Shown here: positions 45,291 through 58,064 of the stretch, piece after piece
How the letters are laid out: every line of letters begins with the position of its first letter
Position numbering within the stretch: the first letter of the stretch is position 1
Assembly (NCBI RefSeq): GCF_033807575.1
Contig: NC_084705.1
Coordinates: 9,790,019 to 9,854,018 of the forward strand
Direction: 5' to 3'
Length of the DNA: 64,000 nucleotides
Origin: Cydia pomonella
Lineage: Eukaryota > Arthropoda > Insecta > Lepidoptera > Tortricidae
Notes under the pieces: generated by a model
Database searches by the model: none
The model's input: the letters and a program-made list of their open reading frames with translations, nothing else
Told to the model about the DNA's origin: nothing
Program-made: the position numbers and the translations under genes

Positions 45291-45517
45291 GTACAGTCAG
45301 CATCAATAGTAGCGGATGAAACAACGCGTCAAAAGTATCTGATATTCCGGATAACTTTTCCAAATATAGATAAATATCTAAAATTTACATTTAAAAGTAT
45401 ATCTTTTACCGTGGTAATTGTTCTACATATAGAACCACCACATTTTGATAAGTTGTAACAGAATGGTATATACTTTTGAAACCTTGTTTGATCCGCTACT
45501 TTTGATGCTGACTGTAC
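45291..45517. mobile_element. MITE, GTACAGTCAGCATC ends, 227 bp
   Basis: GTACAGTCAGCATCAATAGT and its inverted partner ACTTTTGATGCTGACTGTAC. Arms are about 25-30 bp. A partial copy is at 39613-39785. Confidence 0.85.
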
Positions 45518-47554
45518 CTACCTATAAATGATACATGACTAGTATGATAGCGGATTTACATGGATACGAATTTTCTAACCCGAAATGATATTAATCTTAA
45601 TCGAAGCATAAATAACGCAAACAATTTGTCTAAATAAAGCACTTAGGTATAATCCCGGAATTTCCTCATATTTACATGAAATTTTATGCAGATCCGTTGA
45701 CCTGCTTAAACGAGATTGCGAAATGCTTGGTGAATGCAAAACAGCTCTATGTAACTGTTAAATAAAATATATTTGTATCTACCTACTGAACAAATTTCAT
45801 CTGTATTGTAAGTGCTTGAATCCAAAACGTTTAAATATTAAATATCTTGAAAAAGGGTAAGAAAACAAATTAAACACATACTTAAATTCAGATAAGAATA
45901 TAAAATAACAACCGGCCAAGAGCATATCGGGCCATGCTCAGTGTAGAATTATTAGTAAGTATCATGTACAAGGTAACAAGCAAAAGGCTTCGTACGTCTT
46001 TTACTAAGAAGGGAAGACTTTTTGCGATAACTCGAAAATGACTAAACTAATCATAATTGCTATAGTTTTCATTGATAGTAATTATTAAGCAGTATTTTTA
46101 TTTGTTTACATTTTTTAAACCAATGGTTCAAAAGTTAGAGGGCGATATTTGTTTTACTTTCGGAGCGATTATTTCCGAAAATATCTACTGTATAAAAAAA
46201 GTTGTCAATGGCATTGTTTCGTCTTAAATTACCTTTCCAATAACACCCCATACCATAGGGTTGAAGCGAAAATAATAATAATTCATTCAATCTAAAAAAA
46301 AATATCTTGTTCCATGCAATGTATCTAGGTAGGAGGCGTTCTGACCGTGGCCGTCGGAGAGAACGCCGGCTGTCAAGAGTTCTATTTCCGCCAAGACAGA
46401 GAACGCAAGACCGCCGCTAAAACTAAATAAAATAAAATATACTTACAAATTAATGCTATATTTAAGTTATAAAAAGAATATCCCCATCCAGAAAGTCCGG
46501 GTTAACGGGTTAAGTAGTGTGTAGTTTTTTTTTTTTTTTTCATAGTAGATTGATAACCAAGGGATGAAAGGTACCCATTTCTGTCAAGTTTGGCGCTTGA
46601 ACGCAGTGGAGTATTAGTAGTCCTAGTCTGAAATAGTGCCGTTCATCCGAGTTAAACACTCTACTTTTCATATCGAATGCGATTAGAAACAAGGCAAGGC
46701 AAATTTGGAAAATCAGTAATGAAAGTAATAGAACTACGGCCATGATTTTTCCTTAGGACTTACTTGCAATCGGATTCTTTGCATGTCTGAAGATTAACAA
46801 CCCCTACTGAATAATATTTAGATTGTAATATTTATAATAACTCACATATTATATTAAACTGCAATAATTTTAAAATGATTTGTTCATAAAAGTATGAAAA
46901 TCATTGCCAACATAATTAAATTAATTATTTTAGAGTACTTAAATATTAACTAACAATTTAATGAGTAAAATAAGTATTTTAATCATATATTTTCTTTTAT
47001 TTACATGGATAATGCTAAATAACTTTAAAAACCAATTTAATGTCCTAAAAATGTTAAAGTGTGGCTGTATAAGATTTTGCTATTGCTCATTTTCGCAAGT
47101 TTAAGGTATAACATTTTTCTTAGGGTGTATTATTTTTGGTTCTCGCCTTATGAAATTGATGAAATTTACAATTCAACAAAAGAAAAATATAAATATCTTA
47201 TTTGAACAATTTACTTACACATCATTTTTGATAAAAATGGATTCAATGTGAGATAAGTAAAATTAGAACAATAACCAATATTTCCAGGCGGGGCATACGA
47301 CAATATTTTGCCACTGCTTTCCACCTAGTTGCTCATAAAAAGGAGACAGAAAGGAGTACACCACTTGTAAAATACACTACAGCAGTAAACGTATTACTTT
47401 CTTCGTACTTTATAGATCAACAATGGTCCACTATTAGAGCATGAGATATGAAAAATAAATTTGTAGCACGTTAATTATATTACACCAATCGCTTTTTAAA
47501 TTTAATTCAGGGCTACTGTCCAATATTTTCTCTTAATACTAATTTCTAGTTCCT
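45518..47554. other. AT-rich non-coding DNA
   Basis: 46325-46425 is a GC-richer spot with AGAACGCC and GGCGTTCT words. T run at 46526-46540. No gene is recognised. Confidence 0.45.
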
Positions 47555-48016
47555 GCTTAAATAGTTCCCGTTAAAAAATTTCAACCCCTTTTAAATCCTA
47601 TTAGGGGATGAATTTCAAAAATACTGGAATTATTTTTCGCGTATTTTATGAAAATGTCTAATTACGAAGTTTAAATTTCTTAACTTAATATAAACCTTGA
47701 TCCCCATACAAACGTTCATCACCTTTTTACCCCCTTAGAGGATATTTTCTCATAAACACTGCATTTTTCTATTAATTTAATATAGTACCTTTTCACGATG
47801 TCTCAAGTCTCTAGCTTAAAATAAAACTTGAACGCCATTCAAATATTCAACTCCTTTTAAACCCCCTTAGGTGTTGAATTTTTCAAAATCACTTCTTTTA
47901 CACTTTATAAATGCAACTTAGTGTGCTAATTTCAACTTTCTAGCTTTTGTAGATTAGGCTCTGTGTTGATGACTCAGTCAGTCAGGGTCAGGACACACGC
48001 ATTTATAATATTTATG
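47555..48016 (-). mobile_element. Antisense Helitron 5' fragment
   Basis: Reversed versions of the satellite words of 57930-60275: TTTCAACCCCTTTTAAAT, CCCCATACAAACGTTCATCA, TTCAACTCCTTTTAAACCCC. It ends in GACTCAGTCAGTCAGGGTCA and ACGCATTTATAATATTTAT, the inverse of the Helitron start. It is older and shorter than the main copy, and its CTAG end is not present. Confidence 0.6.
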
Positions 48017-48949
48017 TTTAGTTTTTTATTGTTTAGATTAGCTTCTATGCCATTGAAATAACGCAAGTGGCTTTTTCAATACCTGGCCCCCTTCCCTACC
48101 CAGGACTATTAATAGTATGGTCACGTTATGCTACCTATTTTAGTTCTAGCACTTTAAGGTATCAAAATTAAAAATATAATCCCTCTTTGCCTAATGTTTT
48201 ACTTTTGTTATACAATTACAATTTGTGACTTGGACTGTACTTTCTATTTTGAAAGGTATATTGTGAAGGTTGGAAACCTTCGTAGTCTGGTGATAGATAA
48301 CTGGGTACGATTATTTGAATTCAGAACTATCGCCCTGCTGAAGGAATAAAGATTTGCAGGCGATTTCATTGGGAAAATGGCAAGCAACTGAGTTAGTCGA
48401 TATTGCTGTAATTCGTTGTTGAAGAAAAAAAAAAATATATAAATAAGAATTCTACCTGGAGCGTTTACATTCCCCACCTCAGATAGACCGTATCTCTTTT
48501 ACAGTATCTACGATAATAAACTCCTCTAACGTGCCACCTGTTCTGAATATGGCCTAAATACGTAGACGTATCTTAAAGGCCGATTGTTATATTTTCAGAT
48601 CAAGATAATTCGTTAGACAATCGATGCTTAGGTAGTTGGGCCCAAGACGTACAAAACCAATATATTTTCCGACACTTGAGCTCTCAGGTAATTGTGGCAG
48701 AAAGTTTTCGGACGTGCTCGCAATATTGATAAGCGCTTCCTTTGGTCAGCAAGTAATGGTATCCTGTGGTCAGTATGCTGCGACTCGTAGTGCCCGTATA
48801 CAACTCCTGGACGTACTTTAGGGGCTTTAGGACACTTGCGGTTGAGTGTATTAGTTAGCATATAGAACGTTTAGTTGTAACGTAGGTAGGTACAAGCGAG
48901 ACGCTTAGATTTTTTTGTTTATGGATTTTGACAAAAAATAATATATATA
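48017..48949. other. AT-rich non-coding DNA
   Basis: Opposed open frames at 48628-48861 overlap on both strands; neither has a recognisable domain. Confidence 0.45.
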
Positions 48950-49105
48950 TTTTTTTTTTATACTACGACGGTGGCAAACAAGCATACAGCTCGCCTGATG
49001 GTATGCAATCTCCATAGCCTATGTACGCCTGCAACTCCAGGGGAGTTACATGCGCGTTGCCGACCCTAAACCCCTCCCCCACCCCTCGTTGACCCCACCC
49101 CACCC
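48950..49105 (-). mobile_element. Antisense LINE 3' end
   Basis: T run, ATACTACGACGGTGGCAAAC, AAGCATACAGCTCGCCTGAT, CCAGGGGAGTTACATGCGCG and CCCCTCCCCC. It is the reverse of the 3' part of 23313-23650 and is truncated where the C-rich stretch begins. Confidence 0.75.
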
Positions 49106-51125
49106 CCGCCCCTTGTTGTTATTTGTACTGGAAACAGCACAACAATGAGAATTATAATGGTACAGGTAAATCGAAACTCGAATAAATGGCCTAAGATATT
49201 CAGCAGTTGGTGTAGATGATCAGTTTAATATTGATGATCATTTTGATTGTTCCTTTTTATTTAGATGGATATAAGATCACAATATTGTTATGTTCGCGCT
49301 TGTTAAGCCTAAGTTTAGTTTTATTTAAGTAGGTAAAAATATTTTACGTAGGTAGGTACTATATTTAATTCAGTTGTAGGGTATCAGGCATCAGGCATTG
49401 GCTATAACTCATTGAGATCAAAACAACGTATCCGTGGAAACCACAACGGTAAAATTTATTATGAGGCCGATTCGAAGGGTCGAAGGATTTTATTATTCTG
49501 CATACAATTCCATTTTCCTATCACAAATTATTCGAACGGCAGGTTAAGGTTTTGCATAACGTGCCAAAATTGCGCTTTGTGAAAATTTATGTTCACCTTG
49601 TTTCTTAGTACTATTTGAGCTTGCAAAAGTTACTTTATTTTAAATTTGGTAGCCATTAGTTTCACGAAAATGATTTATACCTACCTAACTAATATACCAA
49701 GACCTTGGTAAAACATTATAGTAAGTACCAAAATATTTATGTGAGATTAAGATATGACATATACCTACGTACCTATAGACATTGTTGCAGTGGAATAAGT
49801 TCTTTTAAATAGATAATATGAGTATTATGTGTGATATTCGGTTTGATACAAAATAATGTATTAATTTTTAACTTTAATGCCCTTATCTTTTTCCTTTAGA
49901 GTCGGTTTGGTTATTGTATTACATCATATCCATAATAAAGATTATATGAGGCCTCAATAAAATTGTTTAAAAATTGTGTCCTACGCCGCATCCACGAAAT
50001 AAAAAAGCGTGTTTCCACTTCCAAGTTTACGACATCCCTTTTCTTATCTTAATATGGCGATAGGTGCCGAATGAGCGTTGCTCAGAAGGAAGAATTGCGT
50101 CTCTTCGGATAAAATACGAGTAGCGGGGTGGAATAATGGTACTGTGTACAACACTAGTATTGTGTTTCCTGTTTGAATTTGTGTTTTTTTTATTACAACG
50201 GTTTAATATTCCGATGTGCCATTTCAAAGAAGCAAGCGCTAAAGTTACCTAGTGTTAATATTATTATTGAGTTAAATGCATAATACCTAAGTAAACAATT
50301 ATATTGAAAGGGCATTTTAATAAGTAGGTTAATGCTTCAAGAACACTATACTTACGTCTTAATTAAATAACAAATTCGTGGTTTGTTACTCGAATATAGT
50401 TTAATATGACTGTTAAAGCAGACCAGAAAGTTCATAATAAAGAACCAATGACGTGAAAGAAGATGTGAAACTTCTGATTGCTCGTCTAGACGGTCACAAG
50501 TTGAAAATGTCTCATAAGATCGTTAAATGAAATTAAGCATTTATTACAAAAGTTGTACAAGTCAGAATTTCGCCGTTAACTTGAGCCTATACGATAGGTA
50601 CAATCAGCTGCAAGATTATATAACACGATCATTATGACTGCAATCATTTAGTTTATGATATTTTAAAGATTGCTAGTAGCGTGTGTAATTTTATTGTATG
50701 CAGAAAGTATACCCATGCAGTCGGGACTCCCTCAGGTTGCATAACAACTTTTACATACAACAATGTCATCAAATATTATAGCTAAAAATGTATGACACAA
50801 TATAATATGACTTTTCAATTGTATACGCAATGATGATTATGAAACAAGTTGTTATGCGTATCAAAGATATAACTTAAACTTGTATGCAACCCAATATGGA
50901 CCCCATGCAGTCACCCAGCTCAATTATATCATACCACATACAAATAAAACATAGGGACTACCAACCACTGTACAAAGGTTGAAAATAGCTTTTTTTTATT
51001 AGATGGGCATTTTCGCTTAACTGTGTACTATTAACGGCTGGTTCAAAATTCAAAAAAATATTCTGCAAGTAGTCCTCAAGGGCTCGTTTACAAGTCAATA
51101 CAACATTTATAGTAACATCATCATT
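49106..51125. other. AT-rich non-coding DNA
   Basis: C-rich run continues to about 49123. Short frames only; nothing recognised. Confidence 0.5.
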
Positions 51126-51375
51126 GACGACCGGTTTGGCCTAATGGATAGTGACCCTGCCTACGAAGCTGAAGGTCCCGGGTTCAAATCCTGGTAAGGG
51201 CATGTATTTGTGTGATGAGCATGGATATTTGTTTCTGAGTCATGGGTGTTTTCTATGTATTTAAGTATTTATATATCGTGGTCTAAGTACCCTCAACACA
51301 AGCCTTATTGAGCTTACTGTGGGACTTAGTCAATTTGTGTAATAATGTCCTATACTATTTATTTATTTATTTTTA
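51126..51375 (+). mobile_element. Full-length tRNA-derived SINE, second family
   Basis: GACGACCGGTTTGGCCTAAT then GGATAGTGACC (A box), GTCCCGGGTTCAAATCCTGG (B box), GTGATGAGCATGG, and TGGGACTTAGTCAATTTGTG, ending with a TATTTATTTATT tail. The best-preserved copy of the family. Confidence 0.85.
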
Positions 51376-51544
51376 TCATATAGTGACATGAAAAATACAT
51401 AACAACATTTATAAATACAACAGCCAATACCTGGGTAAACATTACATTACAAAGGTTAGATTGCTAACGTCACAAACCGGACGGTCGATGTCAAACATTT
51501 TGTCAGGAATGTGATGGTTAGACGTAACTGAAACACGCTATTAA

Positions 51545-51828
51545 GTACAGTCAAGGTATAATAAATATAGACACGGCAAAATGTCAAAAATATGTATACA
51601 CGACCTTACTGCCTTAGTGGCGAATCGTTCAAAGAACTCGATTCCCACCGGCTTGTCTAATTTTAGCCAGTTGAGTACTTTCACGATCGGTTCATGGAGA
51701 AAAGGAAAGCAAAATTAGCTCCGGGTTCCCTACGAATATTTGAGACGCGCCGCCACTGCATATATTAAGGTAGTTTGTACATATTTTTGTCACTTTGTCC
51801 GTATCGATATTTGATACCTTGACTGTAC
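51545..51828. mobile_element. MITE, GTACAGTCAAGGTAT ends, 284 bp
   Basis: GTACAGTCAAGGTAT at the left and ATACCTTGACTGTAC at the right. The match continues imperfectly for about 50 bp (ACAAAAATATGTA-like words on both sides). The middle is unique (TCGATTCCCACCGGC). Confidence 0.85.
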
Positions 51829-52487
51829 AAGTAAAAAAAAAAAATATTTTATACACCGAAGATACTGGATGTGGAAGGCGTTACGATGTTGAACGGAATT
51901 CTAAGGTCCTCACAAAGTTCGCTTACGAGTTTATACGCAATTATATATCAGTTTGTATGAACAATAAACAGTTTTTTTTTATTAGGTGGTCGTGGACGCA
52001 ACTAAAATATGTAAAGGTTGCCTCGAAGAGATTGCTCTTTAGCGAAACGACCGCCTGTTGTCTACCATAGTTTAATGTAAGTAAATGCTTAATTTGTATG
52101 GCATGTTTCTTTTGATATTGGTGATGAATAGGTAGTAAATAATATATCTGTATTCTATTATATAATAATACGACTATGACTATTTAAGTGATTGTTAAAA
52201 CGAAATTTTCAGCTCTATTCATTGTCATAATTTTAAATTATCAGTGATTGTTTTCAGTAAACTAAGTTTCTTATTGTTTAGTGTACATTTATCTTTAAAA
52301 AGGCTAACGACTCCATCGTAATGTTTTTTAATTATTTTTTTAAGGTTTTCAAAAAGTAAGACAACGTTGTAACAAGGAGTAAAATACATAATTTTGATAT
52401 AAATCTGTATTTAATAAGATATTATAAATACTTACATACTTATATTAAGTTTTATAGGTTACTTCCTTATATAATTCTATTATTTGC
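51829..52487. other. AT-rich; a retroposon tail piece
   Basis: 52015-52075 has GGTTGCCTCGAAGAGATTGC and CGACCGCCTGTTGTCTACC, a copy of the tail family at 1288. Confidence 0.5.
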
Positions 52488-52965
52488 TAGTTCCGTACCC
52501 AAATGGCAAAAACCGGAACCCTTATGGATTCGTCATGTCCGTCTGTCTGTCCGTTTATGTCACAGCCTCTTTTTTCCGAAACTATAAGAATTATACTGTT
52601 GAAACTTGGTAAGTAGATGTATTCTCTGAACCGCATTAAGATTTTCACACAAAAATAAAAAAAATAAACAAAAAAAATTCCCCATACTTAGAACTGAAAC
52701 TCATTTCTTTTTTCATCAAACCCATACGTGTGGGGTATCTATGGATAGGTCTTTAAAAATGATATTGAGGTTTCTAATGTCATTTTTTTTCTAAACTAGT
52801 TTGCGCGAGAGACACTTCCAAAATGGTAAAATGTGCCCCCCCCCCCCTGTAACTTCTAAAATAAGAGAATGATAAAACTAAAAAAAATATATGATGTACA
52901 TTACCGTGCAAACTTCCACCGAAAATTGGTTTGAACGGGATCTAGTAAGTAGTTCACGTCATAAT
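52488..52965 (+). repeat. GGTTCCGTACCC repeat, long form
   Basis: Near-copy of 42501-43035 (GTTGAAACTTGGTAAGTAGA, GTTTGCGCGAGAGACACTTC). The right end is lost, and the LINE piece at 52986 starts soon after. Confidence 0.7.
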
Positions 52966-52985
52966 ATCTTTATAATATCAGTACT

Positions 52986-53162
52986 AGCCCCCTCTGCAGG
53001 GCATGCATGGAGGCAGAAGAGACAGCCGCCCACGTCATTTCCTAATGCCCAGGGGTGGCAGGGGACCGGGCACAAAACCTCGGTTCACCGGGGATCCCAG
53101 AACTCATCGCCAACATCAAGGGTCTGCTAGGCTTCTTGGTAGAGTTGGGTTGGCAAGAGTAG
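52986..53162 (+). pseudogene. LINE C-terminal fossil with Cys/His motif
   Basis: The plus strand reads SPLCRACMEAEETAAHVIS, a TAA where a codon is expected, then CPGVAGDRA and, near the end, IKGLLGFLVELGWQE and a stop. The PLC-x2-C...HV-x3-C pattern followed by a LGW ending is the usual C terminus of R1/jockey-type LINE ORF2 proteins. One premature stop (53043-53045) and severe 5' truncation make it dead. Confidence 0.75.
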
Positions 53163-54368
53163 TGTCGAAAACTTATCATACAAAATAGGCGCAATTTATG
53201 ACGTCGAGTTGCGGAAACCAAGCCCGCGATTACCTATAACCTATAATACTAGACAAATTGTTTATAACTTTTTAGAGGTAAGGTGATCGTAGTCACAAAT
53301 AATTGCAAGCCTCCCTTCGAAAGTTTTAGTTAGATAGCAATTACTTAGGGCACTAACGGCCGATTGTGAGAAAAATAAATTATCAAAGTAATAAATAAGT
53401 ACTAAATAGTAAACCGAGTATAAAATCTCGAACATTAACACAGAACAGATACTTAATGTTAAAATTTTAAACAATACCTTCTTCTTAAATTTATAACGAT
53501 ATAAACGGCTGCCATGGGTTACATTACCGGAAATGTTACCTGAGGCGCTCAAAGGCGTATAACATACCATGAATTAACTAAACATCAGTACCTCCCTATT
53601 TATCTATTAGTGTCACGTTTGCACTCATGTAGGTACTTGTAGTGTAGATTCCCGACATATAGAAAACACGAGATCTACGTAAAATGTAAGATTAGCATGA
53701 CATTCATATATTATCTATTCCTTGAGGCATATGTACCCATATATTTTTTAAATACAATACCTATTTACTTTTACCAATTTTTATCTCAATCCGAGTATTC
53801 CTTTCTCGCAACGATATACAAGAATAACAAACACATCATAATTTCGTGGTGATGGAACAAACCTTTTAAAGTCGTATTTTTGACGGGTGGTTCGAGTACA
53901 TCTACAAGGATGCCGAGGATTGATAAAAAAGTCATGTCAAAATCATATCTTAGCGCGCATTGAAGCTAAAACCAAACTCCCGCGACCATTATGTTTCTTG
54001 ACTGATTAGGGAAGTCTTTATAAGTTGCAAGCTTCGAGAAACGAGCCCCAGGCCAAGCAAATACCGCTGGTTAATAGTGATTCAAGTGTTTCCCGTTTGC
54101 GTCGAAAATTGTTTTGTTTAAAACACAAGTTGTTGAGACAAGGGGAGGCGCGTGTCGGATCAAGCGAGCCCGCCCGGGGCACCACAAATCATGGCACAAA
54201 AACCTGTTGTAGGATACCGTGATCTCCCAATGCTCAAGATAGGGGATACAAATTGAGTTCGACCTAAACGGCAATATTTTGTCGGTTTATTTATTGCCAA
54301 TATCTTTATTGACATTTTGAGGTGTTGTAATGTGAGTTATGCTATTGATTTATGACATGCATATATAG
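53163..54368. other. Non-coding; unrecognised open frames
   Basis: Frames at 53262-53570 (minus) and 54025-54222 (plus) have no domain that I know. 54130-54190 is GC-richer. Confidence 0.4.
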
Positions 54369-54526
54369 CCGTACCACTAGTTTACACTTAACGTTTACGT
54401 AAGAGACTGCATAAACTCGATCGCAGTCTAACTCGCTCACACCTATGGGTTGGTGCGATAGAGAGGAAATACGATTGAGTTCACGGCTACGCTAACGTAA
54501 ACGTCTAACGCCAACTCGTGGTTGCC
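54369..54526. mobile_element. MITE, AACGTTTACG arms
   Basis: Left arm has GCCGTACCACTAG and AACGTTTACGTAAG. The right arm, reversed, gives GGCAACCACGAGTTGGCG and AGACGTTTACGTTAG. Arms are degenerate but co-linear. A half copy is at 44250-44345. Confidence 0.6.
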
Positions 54527-54545
54527 AACGCTTTTTAGACTGCTT

Positions 54546-54663
54546 AGAGCCACTTGCACCATTCCTCTTACCGGAGGTTAAGCGGTTAAACCGTTAACCC
54601 AGTGTCAAATTGTACTGGTTACCATGGTAACTCCGGGTTTAACCAGTTAACCCCGGTTTAGTG
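54546..54663. mobile_element. Palindromic GGTTAACC-rich MITE, truncated
   Basis: AGAGCCACTTGCACCATTCC, then CCGGAGGTTAAGCGGTTAAA, a centre at TTACCATGGTAA, and GGGTTTAACCAGTTAACCCC. The right tip matching AGAGCCACTTGC is missing. It is a family I recognise from moth genomes. Confidence 0.7.
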
Positions 54664-54727
54664 AACAAATAAAAACGTAGGTAAGAAACGAAAATACGTT
54701 ACCTTACATAAATAAATAAATAATTAT

Positions 54728-54952
54728 TATATGACATTCTTACACAAATTGACTAAGCCCCACAGTAATCTCAAGAAGCCTTATGTTGTGGATACGCTGA
54801 TAACGATATATATAATATACTAATAGTTAAATACATTGAAAACACCCATGACACAGGAACAAATAGCTGTGCGCATCACACAAATAAATGCCCTTACCGG
54901 GATTGGAACCCAAGACCATCGGCTTGACAGTTGGCCAGACCGGTCGGATAAA
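54728..54952 (-). mobile_element. tRNA-derived SINE, second family, decayed copy
   Basis: ACACAAATTGACTAAGCCCC through GGGATTGGAACCCAAGACC to GGCCAGACCGGTCGG, antisense. The A box region has a deletion compared with 44868-45130. The open frame starting 54836 lies partly within it and is not a gene. Confidence 0.75.
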
Positions 54953-57000
54953 CTATTATTTACTTCTACTTATTTAGTTTACAACTTAGTTAGCAAAGCG
55001 TTATTAAATGTAGAAGAGGTTCAAAGTCAGAGAAATCGTACTTCGAATTTACAGCTAAAGTACTCAGATGACTTATACGGTCATGTACATTATCGCTTTT
55101 TACGGTCTTTTTACCATCTGGTCCTCGGTCTCCTACATTCCCATGCGCGTATACCTAAACGACCATCAGAAAAAAAAAAACACTAGTCATCTCTCTCTAT
55201 GACTCTTCCACATTAGTGCGACTGTGACAGTTGCGTTTCGTTCGCCACGGAGCGTGAACGATAGGCACGTTGCCGTTGGCTACGCGGGCTGAACTGGTTG
55301 TAGTCGGTTCGATACAATCCTTGCAGGATTATTCTAAAGATTAAAAAGTTAAGAGCAACTAAAGTGGATGGGAAGACGCGTGTTGAAATCCGTGAGTGTG
55401 AAAGCCGTGTTCAGCGCGGCAGGGGTCAGCAACAAACTATTTATGTAACGAGTAAGTTAATACTAGTACACACGGAACACGCCAACAGTCTTGGATTAAG
55501 AAAACTGGCGCAAAACCCGAAATGTAATACTTGTGTGCTTCTATTGTTATATTTGAGATAAGCGTTGAGCGGTGTTAAGAAATGCCTCTATTATTTAAAG
55601 TAAGGGAGGATGCAAATGTTTACAACAAATAAAGCTGCTTACACGCGAGACGTTACGACGGGAGCTTAAGCGTTTTATCTCGGGATTAGTACACATCCCA
55701 CCGATTCCCACCTAATTTACGTGACTTGCCGGTACATGACGAGACCTTGCGAGGTTGCAAGGTTTTCAGTATTGTTGAGAATAAAATATTTTACCCGTGA
55801 GTTCAACAAGGGTATATGGCTGCTAGAAAACAGTGAGCAATCTGATTTAATATTGCTTACTGTGAGGAAAACGCAGTAAACTTCTATCACTACCAAATAA
55901 ACTACCAATAGTAGTGGTAGTCTATTAATAAGTTGTTTGTAAATATAAAGGTGTTCCAATTTGTTTGTTGTTGTATCTAAATATACTTTTCATATGATTT
56001 TGCTGCTGAGGTGAAAAGTTACAAGCTTGATTGTGCTGTGTCACTCGCTATTCTCAAAATTCTAAATAAGAATATTGTAGATTTTACGCTTAGGTACTCA
56101 GGGTTGAAAATCAGTATGTGCAGCAAAAACAAACTGTGATGCACACCAATCGCTACGCGCTGCTATGATCTGATACCTAGGCAAAATTATGCTTTTCTGC
56201 TTCCCATTATGACTGTTCTTTCCCATAAATTAATTAAAATCGCATGCTATAGGTTAAATTTACAATCTTTCGTCGCGGTTTAACTTCAGTCAGAATAAAA
56301 GTTATTTAAGAGGAAAGTGGAGCACAAGACTTTAAAAAAAAACAGGTACAAGTAAAATATTGATATCTCTCTATACTTATCACTAAACCGAAAATAGCGT
56401 GAAAGAAACTATTGCATTGGGACTGAATAAAGCATTTCGTAATTATCAATTATCCCATCTAAAAATTGGATTAGTAAAAATAGTTCTTTCGAAAATAATT
56501 TAAAAGGAACTTTGGCTATGCTCCTTCGTATTCCATTTTTTGAAAGATTCACCAAAACTGTTCTATAAATATAGGTGTTCTACATTTGTAGAAAAGTTTC
56601 GGTGAGCGGCAGAACTTGACGTTTTAATTTGGAAATTTTGTGGATTGTCGGTGCCTCTAATTCCTATAATAATTATAATATAGAAAAAAACACGAAAAAA
56701 GGGTAGTGAACGTAGTTGAATTAAATCATATACAAATATATTTTATTAATTCCATTTTCCAGAGAGATTTCGGTTATTTCTTAACTAAAGGACGACAAGC
56801 CTCTAAAATACTATACTAAAAATTGCTCAAGAAGTGAGAATAACACTCGACCACGTGTTTCACTACAAAGCAGCCACAAAATTGAAAATAAACTGACTGA
56901 CTTGTTTACTTTTTCGCTTCCATTCTTTTGCTACCTATTTAACTTTTTAAATTTACACAGCTATTTGGTCTTATTTTAGAGATCGTGGCGCGAAAAAATT
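54953..57000. other. Non-coding; possible repeat at 55150-55320
   Basis: GTGCGACTGTGACAGTTGCG and TTTCGTTCGCC at 55215-55245 look familiar from moth repeats. The rest is AT-rich with short frames of no known domain. Confidence 0.35.
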
Positions 57001-57700
57001 GCAGCGTGATGACTTTGCTTTTAAGTTTTTTGTTCACATTGCAATTAGTGAAGAGTTTGCGAATCCTCCGCTTGGCGTCAGAGATTGATGACAATGGAAA
57101 TTTTATACATCGTTAGTCAGGACCGCGTTAGGTGAGTCGCTGTTTTTTCAGTAATCCTATCTGTGTAGGTACACTTATTTGTCATGAAGCTGGCAAGGTT
57201 AACCCCGGTAAGCCATGCGCTCACATCAGTATTTACGGCTCCGCGCTGTTCATTTTGTAGTAACGTTGTTAACACGCGTTGGGATTTTGCTTAAAGTGAT
57301 TGCGCCCCAGTTCAGCATAACACCGATCGGCAATTAATCGTCAGCTAATAACCAATAAATTCCGTCACCGCCACAATAAATAATGAAAATGGAAAGCAAT
57401 TATTCAATTGCGTTTGCGAGACGGCAGCCAACAGAACCGGAAAAAATACCTATTCGACTGCGCGCAACAATCAATTTTTATCCTGTGGATGGGTACCATT
57501 ATTGGGCTGGATTGTGGACCCGAGCTCATTCGTTTGTGTTTATCAGCAGGGAAACCGATAACCCTCATTCCGCTTGGTGTGACGCAATGCAGAGATTAAA
57601 AGCTTATACTCGTAGTCCGCGGCTGTGGGTATGGAACCGGCTAGATCCATTATGAGCTTGCCCTGACGGGAACTTCGCGCTGCATGTCAATTATCAAAAT
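57001..57700 (+). other. Unique block with a 90-codon open frame
   Basis: 57383-57655 is open from an ATG for 90 codons, and a second frame (57408-57599) is open over the same DNA. The first contains YHYWAGLWTRAHSFVFIS. I recognise no domain and see no clear splice sites. The block is GC-richer than its surroundings and not repeated here, so it may be a conserved non-coding element, an exon or chance. Confidence 0.25.
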
Positions 57701-58064
57701 GGATGTTTCAACTATTAAACATAGATTACGTGTATATTAATTTCGTCAATTAAGTTTCTAATTGCAAAAACAATAACAACAAGGGCTTGTCATTAATTTC
57801 CAACAGGTTGGTCAGTACGTACCTACTTCCGTGTTTACGTATGTTTAAATATCAAATAAAGAAAAACATGTACTATAAACAACATTAATATTATGAAATC
57901 AGAGAGATAAGAGATAACAGACATAATAATCTATATATATTATAAACGTGAAAGACCTGACTGACTGACTTAAATCAACGCACAGCCCAAACCGCTGGGA
58001 CTAGAAAGTACAAATTTGGCAAGTAGATTCCTTATAAGGTATAGGAAAAAGAAAAAAGGATTTT

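Noticed and set aside
57383..57655. A host gene of 90 codons
   Set aside because: A second frame is equally open, no domain or splice signal is visible, and no neighbour supports it; kept only as a low-confidence block.
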